DNA of 64,000 bases from Phycicoccus sp. Soil748 (GCF_001428025.1 NZ_LMSC01000009.1:1-64000); one strand, 5' to 3'. Numbered from the stretch's first letter, positions 10,367-21,546 are shown. Notes: a model not told the origin generated them from the letters alone. Program-made: numbers and translations.

Positions 10367-11319
10367 TGGCCGCCTTCCGTCTCGCTGGGGTTGGGCTCGT
10401 CGGGGACGACCATGGTGCCGATGCCCTCGGAGGTGAAGACCTCCAGGAGCAGCGAGTGCGGCTGCCGGCCGTCGATGACGTGCGCCTGTGGCACGCCCTG
10501 GTCGACGGCGCGGATGCACGCCTCGAGCTTGGGGATCATGCCGGCGTCGACGCGGTCGAGCAGGTCCCGGGCCTCGCTGACGGGTAGCGACGACAGCAGC
10601 GAGTCCGGGTCGGGCCACGCGGCGTAGATGCCCTCGACGTCGGTGAGCATGACGAGCTTGTGCGCGCCCAGGGCCACCGCGAGTGCAGCAGCCGCGGTGT
10701 CGGCGTTGATGTTGAGCACCTGGCCGTCGACGTCGAGGTCCGGTGCGACGGTGGAGACCACGGGGATGCGCCCGGCGTCGAGGATGTCCTGGACCGCGCC
10801 GGGGTCGACCGTGACGACGTCGCCCACGAGCCCGAGGTCGACGTCCTCGCCGTCGACGACCGTGCCACGGCGTCGGGCGCCGAACAGCCCGGCGTCCTCT
10901 CCTGACAGCCCTACGGCGACGGGGCCGTGCTGGTTGAGGAGGCCGACGAGCTCACGACCGACCTGGCCGGTGAGCACCATGCGGACGACGTCCATCACCT
11001 CCGGGGTCGTCACCCGCAGCCCGGAGACGAACTCGCTGCGTAGCCCGAGGCGGTCGAGCATCGACGCGATCTGGGGGCCGCCGCCGTGGACCACGACGGG
11101 GCGCAGGCCGGCGTAGCGCAGGAACGCCACGTCCTGGGCGAACGCGGCCTTCAGGGTGTCGTCGACCATGGCGTTGCCGCCGTACTTGACGACGACCAGG
11201 GCCCCGCGGAACCGCTCGAGCCACGGCAGGGCCTCGACCAGGGTCTGCGCCTTGCCCTGGGCGACGCGCAGGGCCGCGGCGCCGATGTGGCCGCGGATGG
11301 TGCTCGGGGACGGGGGCAT
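10363..11319 (-). CDS. argB: Acetylglutamate kinase
   Basis: This enzyme phosphorylates N-acetylglutamate, the committed and usually arginine-inhibited step. The 318-residue amino-acid kinase shows [19 protein letters not shown] and the C-terminal [13 protein letters not shown]. The N-terminal helix-rich extension before the kinase core is typical of arginine-sensitive hexameric forms; feedback inhibition is therefore likely but not proven. ATG at 11319 is preceded by GAAGGA at a good distance and lies 8 nt after argJ. It is the second gene in the pathway but the fourth in the operon. Confidence 0.96.
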   Translation of the reverse strand: MPPSPSTIRGHIGAAALRVAQGKAQTLVEALPWLERFRGALVVVKYGGNAMVDDTLKAAFAQDVAFLRYAGLRPVVVHGGGPQIASMLDRLGLRSEFVSGLRVTTPEVMDVVRMVLTGQVGRELVGLLNQHGPVAVGLSGEDAGLFGARRRGTVVDGEDVDLGLVGDVVTVDPGAVQDILDAGRIPVVSTVAPDLDVDGQVLNINADTAAAALAVALGAHKLVMLTDVEGIYAAWPDPDSLLSSLPVSEARDLLDRVDAGMIPKLEACIRAVDQGVPQAHVIDGRQPHSLLLEVFTSEGIGTMVVPDEPNPSETEGGQ

Positions 11320-11327
11320 GGCTTCCT

Positions 11328-12475
11328 TCAGCTCGAGTAGGCCGAGTTCTCGTGGACGTAGTCGTGGGTGAGGTCGTTGGTCCAGATGGTCGCGGCCTCG
11401 GTGCCCGCGTGCAGGTCGACGACGACGTGCACCTCGCGGGACGTGAGGTCGACCAGCGACCGGTCCTCGCCCACTCCCCCGGACCGGCACACCTGCACAC
11501 CGTTCATGGAGACGTCCAGGGCGTGGGGGTCGAACTGCGCCGACGTCGTGCCGACCGCTGCGAGGACGCGGCCCCAGTTGGGGTCGTTGCCGAACACCGC
11601 GCACTTGAACAGGTTGTTGCGCGCGACCGCGCGGGCCACCTCGAGGGCGTCGGCCTCGCTGGCGGCGCCGATCACCTCGATGGCGATGTCGTGGTGGGCG
11701 CCCTCGGCGTCGGCGACGAGCTGTCGCGCCAGGTCGGCACAGACCTGCGTCACCGCGGCAGCCAGCTCGTCCGGGCCAGGGGCGACGCCCGAGGCGCCGG
11801 AGGCGAGCAGGAGGACGGTGTCGTTGGTCGACTGGCACCCGTCGGAGTCGACCCGGTCGAAGGTCGTCGCCGTGGCCTCCCGCAGGACGCCGTCGAGGAC
11901 GCCCTCGCCGACCACCGCGTCGGTGGTGACGACCACGAGCATCGTGGCCAGCGCCGGTGCGAGCATGCCCGCGCCCTTGGCCATGCCGCCGACGGTCCAG
12001 CCGTCGCGGTGGGCCACGGCCTGCTTGTGGACCGTGTCGGTGGTGCGTATGGCGACCGCAGCCGCCTCCCCGCCGTCGGGGCCCAGCGCGCCGGCGGCGG
12101 CGTCGACGCCGGCCAGGACCTTGTCCATGGGCAACAGCTCGCCGATGAGGCCGGTGGAGCAGACGGCGACGTCGTGGGACGCCACACCCAGGACTTCGGC
12201 GACGCGCTCGGCGGTGGCATGGGTGTCGGCGAAGCCCTGGGGCCCGGTGCAGGCGTTGGCGCCCCCGGAGTTGAGGACGACCGCGTCGACCCGGCCGTCG
12301 AGGCAGGCCTGGCGCGACCACGTCACGGGCGCGGCCTCGACGCGGTTGCTCGTGAAGACGGCGGCAGCGCGGTGGTCCGGCCCGTCGTTGACGACCAGGG
12401 CCAGGTCTGGCGCGCCGGTGCTCTTGAGCCCGGCGGCCACCCCGGCGGCGCGGAACCCCTTGGCCGCGGTGACGC

Positions 12476-12479
<4 letters not shown>
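11328..12479 (-). CDS. argJ: Bifunctional ornithine acetyltransferase/N-acetylglutamate synthase
   Basis: This Ntn-fold enzyme recycles acetyl groups from N-acetylornithine to glutamate. The 383-residue precursor contains the self-cleavage motif [14 protein letters not shown], where cleavage before the Thr creates the nucleophile of the beta chain. [10 protein letters not shown] in the alpha chain and FGNDPNWGR in the beta chain are also typical. The ATG start at 12479 overlaps the stop of the ACT-domain gene (ATGA). Whether it also makes N-acetylglutamate from acetyl-CoA cannot be told from sequence. Confidence 0.96.
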
Positions 12480-13964
<1,485 letters not shown>

Positions 13965-14013
13965 GGGGGGCGCGCGACCCCGCGACGCCCGCGGCGTCCG
14001 CGGCGTCCGCGGC

Positions 14014-14859
14014 TCAGCCCGGGTCGAGGTGACGGGCGGCCCAGCGCCGGCCACGCCGTACGAACCGCTTGACCTGGGGCCCGAGCGCCGAGGCCTGCCC
14101 CGCCTGCGCCGCTCGGGCGCGCCGGGCCGCCTCCGCGTCGGTGAGCCGGACGAACTGGGCCATCTTCTGGTGCGCGGGGTGCCCCCACTCGCCGATGTAG
14201 CGGTACTCCCAGGGACCGAACGACGCAGCCCACGCGAGGTCGTCGCGGTAGTACCAGAAGACGTTCTTCTCCGTGAAGAACGGCTTGCCCTTCTTGGACG
14301 GGATGATCGTGTCCACGGGGGTCGTGGCGGGACGCTCGAAGAAGGTCGCGTAGAACGACCCACCGGGCCGGACCACCTTGGCGGTCCGGTGCAGGCAGAG
14401 CCTGATGTGGTTGAGCGAGACGTGCGTGAAGACCGACTGGGCCATGGCGACGTCGACGAGCACCCCGAAGTCGCCGTCGAAGCGGTCGTTGGCGCGCAGG
14501 TTCGTCACGGGCAGGCGGTCGCGCTGGGCGTCCGAGAGCTCGACGTCGTAGCCGGCCTGGATGAGGGAGCGGTTGGCGTCGATGCCGTAGTAGTGGCCCG
14601 GCTCCAGGTAGTCGACGAAGTGCCGCCCGGCCCGGAACGGCCCGCACCCGATGTCCAGCACCCGGTGGTGCGGCTGGAGCCCACGCCCCACCTGGTAGTC
14701 CAGCTGGCGCTGGCCGTGGCTGTCCCAGACTCCTCCGATGAAGTCCCGGTGCGCCCCTGCCTCGACCTCCTCAGGGCTGAACTCACGTCCCGAGTAGTCA
14801 GGCTGCTCCCCGGCAGCCTCCACCCGGTGCTCCACCGTCGGTCGCGTCGTCCCCGTCAT
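14014..14859 (-). CDS. Class I SAM-dependent methyltransferase
   Basis: The 281-residue protein has the SAM-binding motif VLDIGCGPFRAGRHF near residue 66, followed by YYGIDANRSL (acidic motif II) and VVRPGGSFYATFFE (motif post-III), so it is a class I methyltransferase. Substrate is unknown. The C-terminus is Arg/Ala-rich and basic, perhaps for contact with a polyanion or membrane. ATG at 14859 is chosen because GGGAGGGG precedes it by about 8 nt; an ATG 27 nt upstream lacks a good ribosome site. It stands alone between the SDR gene (91 nt away) and argC. Confidence 0.75.
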   Translation of the reverse strand: MTGTTRPTVEHRVEAAGEQPDYSGREFSPEEVEAGAHRDFIGGVWDSHGQRQLDYQVGRGLQPHHRVLDIGCGPFRAGRHFVDYLEPGHYYGIDANRSLIQAGYDVELSDAQRDRLPVTNLRANDRFDGDFGVLVDVAMAQSVFTHVSLNHIRLCLHRTAKVVRPGGSFYATFFERPATTPVDTIIPSKKGKPFFTEKNVFWYYRDDLAWAASFGPWEYRYIGEWGHPAHQKMAQFVRLTDAEAARRARAAQAGQASALGPQVKRFVRRGRRWAARHLDPG

Positions 14860-14950
14860 CGTGTCCCCTCCCCTTGGTCCGGCCACGGTAGCGGTTGCCC
14901 ACCGCCGAGGTACACCATCGCCCGGTCCTCTCGGTGGAGGCGCGCGTCAT

Positions 14951-15706
14951 CTACCCGAGGGGGTCGTCGTCGCCCCACGGCATCAGCGTGATGGTGCGGT
15001 CCACGTCGTCCAGGCCGCCCGCGGCCCGGTCGTGCAGCGAGGCGGGCGTGTCCACACCGGCGCGCACCATACGACCCGCCCAGACGTCGAGCTCGCCGGA
15101 GGCCAGTGCCAGAGCCAACGCGGTCACCTCACCCGGGTCGGTCCACTCGGTGCGGTCCTCGTGCGCGGTCATCGCCTCGGTCATGTCGGTCCTGACCACC
15201 CCGGGGGCGAGGTCGAAGGCCAGGACGCCGCGCCCCTCGCCGGCGAGCTGCGTGGAACCGGTGACGCGGGCGAGCGCCGTCTTGCTCGCGTTGTAGGCCG
15301 ACGCGACGGCACCCGGACGGACGCCGGCGCCGCTGTTGAGGTTGAGCACGCGGCCCGAGCCGGCGGCGAGCATGTGCGGCAGCACGGCCCGGGTCACGAG
15401 GAACGGACCGAGGACGTTGACCTCCATGGTGCGCCACCACTCGTCGGGGTCGGCCTCGTGGATGGGGACCTCGGTGTCGATCACACCGGCGTTGTTGACG
15501 AGGACGTCGACGCGGCCGCGGCGGTCCACCACGTCGGCCACCCATCGGTCGACGGCGGCGCGGTCGGTCACGTCGGCGACCGCGCTGGAGCCGCGCTCGA
15601 CGACGTACCCGGCCTGCTCGAACGCGTCGGCCAGGTGCCTGCCGATGCCGCGCGAGGCCCCAGTCACGACTGCAACGGGGCGCGCCTCTGCCGGACCTGC
15701 GCTCAC
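14951..15706 (-). CDS. SDR-family oxidoreductase
   Basis: The 251-residue protein is a classical short-chain dehydrogenase/reductase. It has the cofactor motif VVTGASRGIGRHLADAFE, the structural motif VLVNNAGVI, a catalytic serine in LNLNSGAGV and the catalytic Tyr and Lys in SAYNASKTAL. The substrate is not predictable. The GTG start overlaps the pheT stop (GTGA), so it is co-translated with phenylalanyl-tRNA synthetase, which is an odd partnership with no clear functional meaning. Confidence 0.88.
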   Translation of the reverse strand: MSAGPAEARPVAVVTGASRGIGRHLADAFEQAGYVVERGSSAVADVTDRAAVDRWVADVVDRRGRVDVLVNNAGVIDTEVPIHEADPDEWWRTMEVNVLGPFLVTRAVLPHMLAAGSGRVLNLNSGAGVRPGAVASAYNASKTALARVTGSTQLAGEGRGVLAFDLAPGVVRTDMTEAMTAHEDRTEWTDPGEVTALALALASGELDVWAGRMVRAGVDTPASLHDRAAGGLDDVDRTITLMPWGDDDPLG

Positions 15707-18258
15707 CGCTGCACCGCGCCGGTCTGCTCGGCCGCGGCGGCGACCGCCGCGTCGCGCAGGGCGCTGACCTCGTCGGTGGTCAGCGTGCGGTCCGGGGCGC
15801 GGAAGGTCAGGCGGTAGGCCAGCGACTTGCGCCCGTCCCCGACCTGCTCGCCGCGGTAGACGTCGAACAGGTGCACCGACTCCAGGCCCTCCCCCGCTCC
15901 TGCGCGCAGGGCGGCCTCGACACGGCCGGCGGGAACCTGTTCGTCGACGACCAGCGCCACGTCGGTGTGGGCGGCGGGGTAGGTGGACAGCTCGTCCGCC
16001 TGGCGGGGCGTCCCGGTCGCGGCGATGAGCACGTCGACGTCGACCTCGGCAGCGACGCTGCGCGCGGGGAGGTCGAGTGCCGCGGTGACCTTCGGGTGCA
16101 GCTCGCCCGCGTGCCCGACCACCGTGCCGTCGGGCAGGGAGATGCTCGCGCAGCGGCCCGGGTGCCACGGCGAGCGGTCGGCCGCCTGCACCTCGAGGTC
16201 GAGCCCGAGCGCGGTGCCGAGGGTGAGGACCCATGCCACCGCGTCGGAGGCGTCGTACGGCCGCGCCGGCCCCCACGGACCTGCCACGGAGGCGTCTCCC
16301 GCCGCGGCCATCGCCACGTGGCGCGGCTGGGCGGGCACCGCCTCGCGGATGCGGTCGAGCGTGGCGTCGTCGGGCCGGACCTCGATGCCGGGCACCGGAG
16401 CCACCGCGGCGTCCTCACGACCAACGGTGACCAGGCCGACCTCGTACACGGCGACGTCCCGGTGACCGCGGGCGACGTTGCGGCGCAAGGCGTCCTGCAG
16501 GGTGTCGAGCACCGAGGTGCGCATCAGCGGCGCCTCCTCGGACAGGGGGTTCACCAGGGCCTCGGCGCGCCGGCGCGAGTCGTCGGGGGCGTAACCGAGG
16601 CGGTCGAACAGGTCGCGGGCGACGAAGGGGTAGGTGAGCACCTCGACCAGTCCCTGGTGGGCCAGGGTCGTCGCGATGACTCGACGCACCCGCTGCCCGT
16701 GGGTCAGGCCGTGGCCGTCCTTGGGCTGGGGCAGCACCGAGGGGATCTGGTCGTACCCCCGGACACGGGCGACCTCCTCCACGAGGTCCGGGCCGTCGGC
16801 CAGGTCCGGGCGCCACGACGGCGGCTGCACGGTCACGACGTCGTCACCAGCGTCACCGGCGTCACCGGCGTCGTCCTGCACCACGCACCCGATGGCGCGC
16901 AGCGTGGACAGCACCTCCTCGCGCGGGTAGTCGAGGCCGACGTAGCGCGTCGGCAGGGCGGTGTCGAAGGCGATCGCCGCAGGAGTCCGCGGCTCGCCGA
17001 CGTCGGTGGCCCCCGGGTCAGCGGTGCCGCCACCGTGCTCGACGAGCAGGTCGACGGCCAGCTGGGCGGCGGCCGCGGCCACGGCCGGGTCGACGCCGCG
17101 CTCGAAGCGCTTGGAGGCCTCGGTCACCAGGCGGTGCCGGCGCGACGACCGCGCGATCGAGATCGGGTCGAAGTGTGCCGCCTCGATGAGGACGTCGGTC
17201 GTGGCGGACGTGACCTCCGAGGCCTCGCCCCCCATCACGCCCGCGATCGCCAGAGGGGTGTCGGAGCCGTCGACGATGAGCAGGTCCTCGGGGTCGAGCG
17301 CCCTCGCCACGTCATCGAGGGTCGTGAGCTTCTCCCCCACTCGGGCGCGGCGGGTGCCCACGGCGCCCGACAGCGTCTGCAGGTCGAACGCGTGCAGCGG
17401 CTGGCCGAGCAGCATCATGACGTAGTTGGTCACGTCGACGGCCAGCGAGATCGGGCGCATGCCCACCTGGGTGAGGCGCTTGCGCATCCACTGCGGTGTC
17501 GCCGCGCCCACGTCCACCCCGCGCACGACGCGGGCGACGTATCGGTCGCACCCGACGACGCCCTCGACCGGCGCGTCGTCGGTGAGGTGGACCGGGTACC
17601 CCGTGCCATCACCCTCGGCGACGCGCAGGTCGGCCGGATCGCGGTAGGCGGCACCGGTCGACAGGGCGTACTCGCGGGCGATGCCGCGCAGTGAGAAGCA
17701 GTACCCACGGTCGGGCGTGACGTTGACCTCGACGACCTCGTCGGCCAGGCCGAGCAGGGCGATGGCGTCGTCGCCGGGCTGGAGCGACGCAGCGGCGTCG
17801 GCGCCCAGGAGCTCGGTGAGCAGGATGATGCCGTCGTGGTCGTCGCCGAGGCCGAGCTCGCGGGCCGAGCAGATCATGCCGTTGGAGACGTGGCCGTAGG
17901 TCTTGCGCGCCGAGATCTCGAACCCGCCGGGCAGCACGCCACCCGGGAGCACACAGACCACCAGGTCACCGGCGGAGAAGTTGTGGGCGCCGCAGACGAT
18001 CTCCTGGGCCTTGCCCTCGGTGACCCGCTGGCCGTGGTCGCCCACGTCGACGGTGCACCAGTTGACGGTCTTGCCGTTCTTCTGCGGCTCGGGCTCGACG
18101 GTCAGGACGCGGCCGACGACGATGGGGCCGCTGATGTCGCCACCGCTCAGGCCCTCCTCCTCGAGGCCGACCTTGACGAGCGCTGCGGCGATGTCGGCAC
18201 CGGTGGCGTCGGCGGGCACGTCGGCCAGCTCGCGTAGCCAGGACACGGGCGCGTGCAT
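15703..18258 (-). CDS. pheT: Phenylalanyl-tRNA synthetase beta subunit
   Basis: The 851-residue beta chain of the alpha2-beta2 class II synthetase carries the tRNA-binding EMAP-like domain near the N-terminus (KTVNWCTVDVG, IVCGAHNF), the B3/B4 editing domain, the B5 domain and a C-terminal FDX anticodon-binding domain. The start ATG overlaps the pheS stop by one base (TGATG). A short in-frame tandem (16843-16873) encodes an Asp-Ala-Gly run in a surface region, a small local expansion. Length is at the upper end of the family. Confidence 0.96.
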   Translation of the reverse strand: MHAPVSWLRELADVPADATGADIAAALVKVGLEEEGLSGGDISGPIVVGRVLTVEPEPQKNGKTVNWCTVDVGDHGQRVTEGKAQEIVCGAHNFSAGDLVVCVLPGGVLPGGFEISARKTYGHVSNGMICSARELGLGDDHDGIILLTELLGADAAASLQPGDDAIALLGLADEVVEVNVTPDRGYCFSLRGIAREYALSTGAAYRDPADLRVAEGDGTGYPVHLTDDAPVEGVVGCDRYVARVVRGVDVGAATPQWMRKRLTQVGMRPISLAVDVTNYVMMLLGQPLHAFDLQTLSGAVGTRRARVGEKLTTLDDVARALDPEDLLIVDGSDTPLAIAGVMGGEASEVTSATTDVLIEAAHFDPISIARSSRRHRLVTEASKRFERGVDPAVAAAAAQLAVDLLVEHGGGTADPGATDVGEPRTPAAIAFDTALPTRYVGLDYPREEVLSTLRAIGCVVQDDAGDAGDAGDDVVTVQPPSWRPDLADGPDLVEEVARVRGYDQIPSVLPQPKDGHGLTHGQRVRRVIATTLAHQGLVEVLTYPFVARDLFDRLGYAPDDSRRRAEALVNPLSEEAPLMRTSVLDTLQDALRRNVARGHRDVAVYEVGLVTVGREDAAVAPVPGIEVRPDDATLDRIREAVPAQPRHVAMAAAGDASVAGPWGPARPYDASDAVAWVLTLGTALGLDLEVQAADRSPWHPGRCASISLPDGTVVGHAGELHPKVTAALDLPARSVAAEVDVDVLIAATGTPRQADELSTYPAAHTDVALVVDEQVPAGRVEAALRAGAGEGLESVHLFDVYRGEQVGDGRKSLAYRLTFRAPDRTLTTDEVSALRDAAVAAAAEQTGAVQR

Positions 18259-19352
18259 CAGATCTCCATTCCGAACTGGCGGGAGAAGCGGACGTCTCCC
18301 TCGACGATGTCGTGCATGTCCCCCACCCCGTGGCGCAGCATCAGCGATCGCTCGATGCCGAGGCCGAAGGCGAACCCCGAGTAGCGCTGCGGGTCGACGC
18401 CCGCGGCGCGCAGCACGCGCTGGTTGACCATGCCGCAGCCGCCGAGCTCGATCCAGCCGGTGCCGCCGCAGGTGCGGCACGACGCGTCGGCGCCACCGCA
18501 CACCCAGCACTGGCAGTCGATCTCGGCGCTGGGCTCGGTGAAGGGGAAGTAGTTGGGGCGCAGCCGGGTGACGATGCCGTCGCCGAAGAGCCGCTGGACG
18601 AACGCGTCGAGCGCGCCCTTGAGGTGGGCCATGGTGATGCCCTCGTCGACGACCAGGCCCTCGAACTGGTGGAACACCGGCGTGTGCGTGGCGTCGAGGT
18701 CGTCGGTGCGGAACACCTTGCCCGGGCACAGGATGTAGATGGGCGGCTCGCGGTCGAGCATGGTGCGCACCTGAACGGGCGAGGTGTGGGTGCGCAGCAC
18801 CAGCCCGGAGCCGGCGGGGGCGACGAAGAAGGTGTCGGCCTCACCACGGGCCGGGTGGTCCGGCGAGAGGTTGAGCGCGTCGAAGTTGAGCCACTCCGAC
18901 TCGACCTCCGGGCCCTCGGCGATCTCCCAGCCCATGGCCACGAAGATGTCCTCGATCCGCTCGGAGACCAGGCTGATCGGGTGCCGCGCACCGAGCGGGC
19001 GACGCGGGGTGCGGACGGTCAGGTCGACCGTCTCCTCCACGAGGATGCGCGCGTCCCGCTCCGCCTCGAGCTCGACCTGGCGGCCGGCCAGCGCCTGCCC
19101 GACCCGGCCCCGGGCCTGCCCGACGCGCTTGCCGGCCTCGGCCTTGGCGCTCGGCGGGAGGGCGCCGATCTCCCGGTTGGCGAGGGCCAGGGGGCTCTTC
19201 TCGCCCTGGTGCGCGAGGCGAGCGGCCTTGAGGGCCTCGAGCGAGTCGGCGGCGGCGATCGCCGCCAGCGCATCGGTCACGGCCTGCTCGACGGCCGCGG
19301 GGTCCAGTGCGGCGACCTCGACCGGGTCGTACTGCGTGTTGGGTCCAGACAT
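18258..19352 (-). CDS. pheS: Phenylalanyl-tRNA synthetase alpha subunit
   Basis: The 364-residue catalytic chain binds Phe and ATP and aminoacylates tRNA-Phe. It has the N-terminal coiled-coil region (ALKAARLAHQGEKSPLA), motif 2 region with FRTDDLDATHTPVFHQFEGL (20 residues), and motif 3 FAFGLGIERSLML. A four-cysteine insert (CQCWVCGG, then CRTCGG) looks like a zinc site, as in other actinobacterial PheS. ATG at 19352 follows GAGGAAAAGG. No Phe-rich leader peptide or T-box was found upstream. Confidence 0.96.
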   Translation of the reverse strand: MSGPNTQYDPVEVAALDPAAVEQAVTDALAAIAAADSLEALKAARLAHQGEKSPLALANREIGALPPSAKAEAGKRVGQARGRVGQALAGRQVELEAERDARILVEETVDLTVRTPRRPLGARHPISLVSERIEDIFVAMGWEIAEGPEVESEWLNFDALNLSPDHPARGEADTFFVAPAGSGLVLRTHTSPVQVRTMLDREPPIYILCPGKVFRTDDLDATHTPVFHQFEGLVVDEGITMAHLKGALDAFVQRLFGDGIVTRLRPNYFPFTEPSAEIDCQCWVCGGADASCRTCGGTGWIELGGCGMVNQRVLRAAGVDPQRYSGFAFGLGIERSLMLRHGVGDMHDIVEGDVRFSRQFGMEI

Positions 19353-19607
19353 GCCTTTTCCTCTGTCGACACGGGTCGCAGGAGCGGACCTGCGGTGCGT
19401 GCTCTCGGCGCCCGGAACGGGCCCACCGAGTCTAGGGGCGTGCGGCGGCGCCGCACGGTCGGGGTTCAGCCTCCGGCGAGCGGGAACACCCTCAGCGCAG
19501 CAGTGCGACCGCGGCCGGAGGCGCGGTAAATCGCAGGTGGGCGAGGAGCATCCACCCAGACTGGCCGCTGTCCTGCCAGTCACGCAACCCGGTTCCGAGC
19601 ACTCGAC
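19353..19607 (-). other. Intergenic region upstream of pheS
   Basis: About 255 nt without a convincing gene. It holds a hairpin at 19440-19456 (GTGCGGC stem, 3-nt loop), a TAGACT -10-like box at 19434 to 19429 that could start the pheS transcript, and two weaker inverted repeats. A 19-codon open frame at 19492-19551 contains a single Phe codon and is not a credible attenuator. Confidence 0.45.
19440..19456. terminator. GC hairpin between sensor kinase and pheS
   Basis: The sequence GTGCGGCGGCGCCGCAC folds into a 7-bp stem with a 3-nt loop. No U-run follows on either strand. It could end the sensor-kinase transcript or form part of the pheS leader. Confidence 0.35.
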
Positions 19608-20726
19608 TCAGGCGAGGTAGTCCGGAGGCTCCGAGGGCAGGGTCAGGCGGAACTGGGCGCCGCCGCTGGGCTCGGCGGACTCGACCCGCACCTGGCCTCC
19701 GTGCGCCTCGACCAGGCCCTTGACGACGTAGAGCCCGAGCCCGGTGCTGCCGCGGCCCGAGCCGTGCCAGAACCGGCTGAACACGAGGTCGCGGTGGTCG
19801 GGGGTGATGCCCTTGCCCTCGTCGCTCACCACGAGGTCGACTCCGGTGGTGCGGTGGCCGCGGGCGGCGAGCCCCTCCTGCGAGTCGCCCTCGGACGGCA
19901 GTGCCGCGAGCGTGGTGACGCCGTCGCCGTGGCGGAAGGCGTTCTCGATGAGGTTGGACAGGATCTGGTCGAGCCGGTCGGGGTCGGCCCACACCTCGGG
20001 CAGGTCCTCGGGCACCTCGACCCGGAAGCGCTCCCGGTCCTGCCCGCTGGCGACCGCCCGCTCGACGTGGCGGCCGAACACCGCGGCCACGTCGATCGGC
20101 TGCGGGCGGATCTGCAGGCGCCCCGCGTCGATGCGCGACACGTCGAGCAGCTCGGTGATGAGGCGGGTGACCCGGTCGGCGTCGGCCTCGATCGTCTCGA
20201 TCATCAGCCGCTTCTGGTCGTCGGTGAACCGGTCCCACCGGCGCAGCAGGGTCGAGGAGAAGCCCTTGACGGAGGTCAGCGGGGACCGCAGCTCGTGGGC
20301 CACGGTGGAGATGAGCGCCGCGTGGTCGGCCTCGAGCCGGCGTCGTGCCTCGGCGTCGCGGACCATGATGAGCACCCGGTTGACCGGCTGGTTGCGCGCG
20401 GGACGCAGGTACTTGGCGGTGACCAGCACCTCGCGGCCGCCCTCGAGCATGAGGAACTTCTCCCGGTGCCCGGTGCGGATGTTGATCCCGGACCAGGGGT
20501 CGGTGGCCTCCCACCAGTCCGTGCCGTCGCTGTCACGCAGGATGAGCGCCTCGCGGATGTCGCGGCCGAGCAGGTCGCGTCGACGCATGCCGAGCACCTG
20601 GGTCGCGCGCCGGTTGAGGAAGCTGACGGTGGCGTCTGCCTCGGCCGCGACGAGCCCGTCCGGGAGCAGCTCACTGGCCTGGGCTGCCCGTTCGGGGTCG
20701 AGGATGGAGCCGGGCCGGTAGTCCAT
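19608..20726 (-). CDS. PAS-domain sensor histidine kinase (orphan)
   Basis: The 372-residue protein has a PAS domain (about residues 15-130), a HisKA dimerisation domain with the phospho-acceptor H-box STVAHELRSPLTSVKGF, and an HATPase_c domain with N-box LSNLIENAFRHGDG, G1 box VSDEGKGI and G2 box GSTGLGLYVVKGL. There are no membrane segments, so it senses a cytoplasmic signal. No response regulator is adjacent. A similar kinase sits between pheS and the rRNA methyltransferase in streptomycetes (from memory), so the position is conserved. The -10-like TAGGGT, which reuses the upstream TAG stop, ends 7 nt before the ATG. Confidence 0.9.
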   Translation of the reverse strand: MDYRPGSILDPERAAQASELLPDGLVAAEADATVSFLNRRATQVLGMRRRDLLGRDIREALILRDSDGTDWWEATDPWSGINIRTGHREKFLMLEGGREVLVTAKYLRPARNQPVNRVLIMVRDAEARRRLEADHAALISTVAHELRSPLTSVKGFSSTLLRRWDRFTDDQKRLMIETIEADADRVTRLITELLDVSRIDAGRLQIRPQPIDVAAVFGRHVERAVASGQDRERFRVEVPEDLPEVWADPDRLDQILSNLIENAFRHGDGVTTLAALPSEGDSQEGLAARGHRTTGVDLVVSDEGKGITPDHRDLVFSRFWHGSGRGSTGLGLYVVKGLVEAHGGQVRVESAEPSGGAQFRLTLPSEPPDYLA

Positions 20727-20736
20727 GGCGCGAACC

Positions 20737-21546
20737 CTAGCCCCTCTGGGCTGCCGCGGACGCGTAGAGGCAGACCGTGGCGGCCATGGCGAGGTTGAGC
20801 GACTCGGCCTTGCCGTGGATCGGCACCCGGACGACCTCGTCGCAGCGTGCGCGGACGGACTCCTCCAGACCCCACGCCTCGTTGCCCATCACCCACGCGT
20901 GCGACGGAGCGAGGTCGACGTCGGGGAGCAGGACGGTGCCGGCACCGTCTGCGGCGAGGACGCGGATGCCCGCCTCGCGCAGCCGGTCGATGGTGGCCTC
21001 GACGGGCAGCCCGGTCACCACCGGCAGGTGGAAGAGCGACCCGGCCGTGGAGCGCACGACCTTGGGCGAGAGCACGTCCACGGAGGCGTCGCTGACGAGT
21101 ACGGCGTCGGCCCCCGCGGCGTCCGCGCCGCGGATGACGGTGCCCGCGTTGCCGGGGTCCCGCACGTTGGTCAGCAGGACCAGCAGCCGCGGCGACCCGG
21201 AGAGGACGTCGTCGAGCGAGCCGCCGGGCACCCGGCACACCGCAGCGAGGCCTTGGGGAGTCGGCGTCTCGCTCATCGCGGCGAGGACCTCGTCGGAGAC
21301 CTCGTGGACGTAGAGGTCGGCAGCGCGTGCCGCCTCGACGACCTCGGCATACCGCGCCGCGGCGTCGGCTGTGAGGTAGAGGTCCAGGACCAGCTCGGGC
21401 CGGTGGCGGACGACCTCCCGCACCGACTGGGGTCCCTCGACGAGGAAGCGGCCGGCCTTCTCACGCACCGAGCGCCGGGACAGGGCCCGGACCGCCTTGA
21501 CCCTGTCCGACCGGGGGTTGGTCAGGGGTGAGGACGGCGGGGCCAT
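20737..21546 (-). CDS. TrmH/SpoU-family RNA 2'-O-methyltransferase
   Basis: The 269-residue SPOUT enzyme uses SAM to methylate a ribose 2'-hydroxyl in rRNA or tRNA. All three SpoU motifs are present: NVRDPGNAGTVIRGADAAG (motif 1), VMGNEAWGL (motif 2) and VPIHGKAESLNLAMAATVCL (motif 3, 20 residues). An N-terminal L30-like substrate-binding domain covers about residues 10-95. The gene follows rplT by 35 nt in the infC-rpmI-rplT direction, so a role in 23S rRNA modification is plausible. The exact target nucleotide is unknown. Confidence 0.93.
   Translation of the reverse strand: MAPPSSPLTNPRSDRVKAVRALSRRSVREKAGRFLVEGPQSVREVVRHRPELVLDLYLTADAAARYAEVVEAARAADLYVHEVSDEVLAAMSETPTPQGLAAVCRVPGGSLDDVLSGSPRLLVLLTNVRDPGNAGTVIRGADAAGADAVLVSDASVDVLSPKVVRSTAGSLFHLPVVTGLPVEATIDRLREAGIRVLAADGAGTVLLPDVDLAPSHAWVMGNEAWGLEESVRARCDEVVRVPIHGKAESLNLAMAATVCLYASAAAQRG

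Noticed and set aside
19492-19551. 19-codon frame as a phenylalanine attenuator leader peptide for pheS
   Set aside because: It has one Phe codon only and is too far from the pheS start for classical attenuation.
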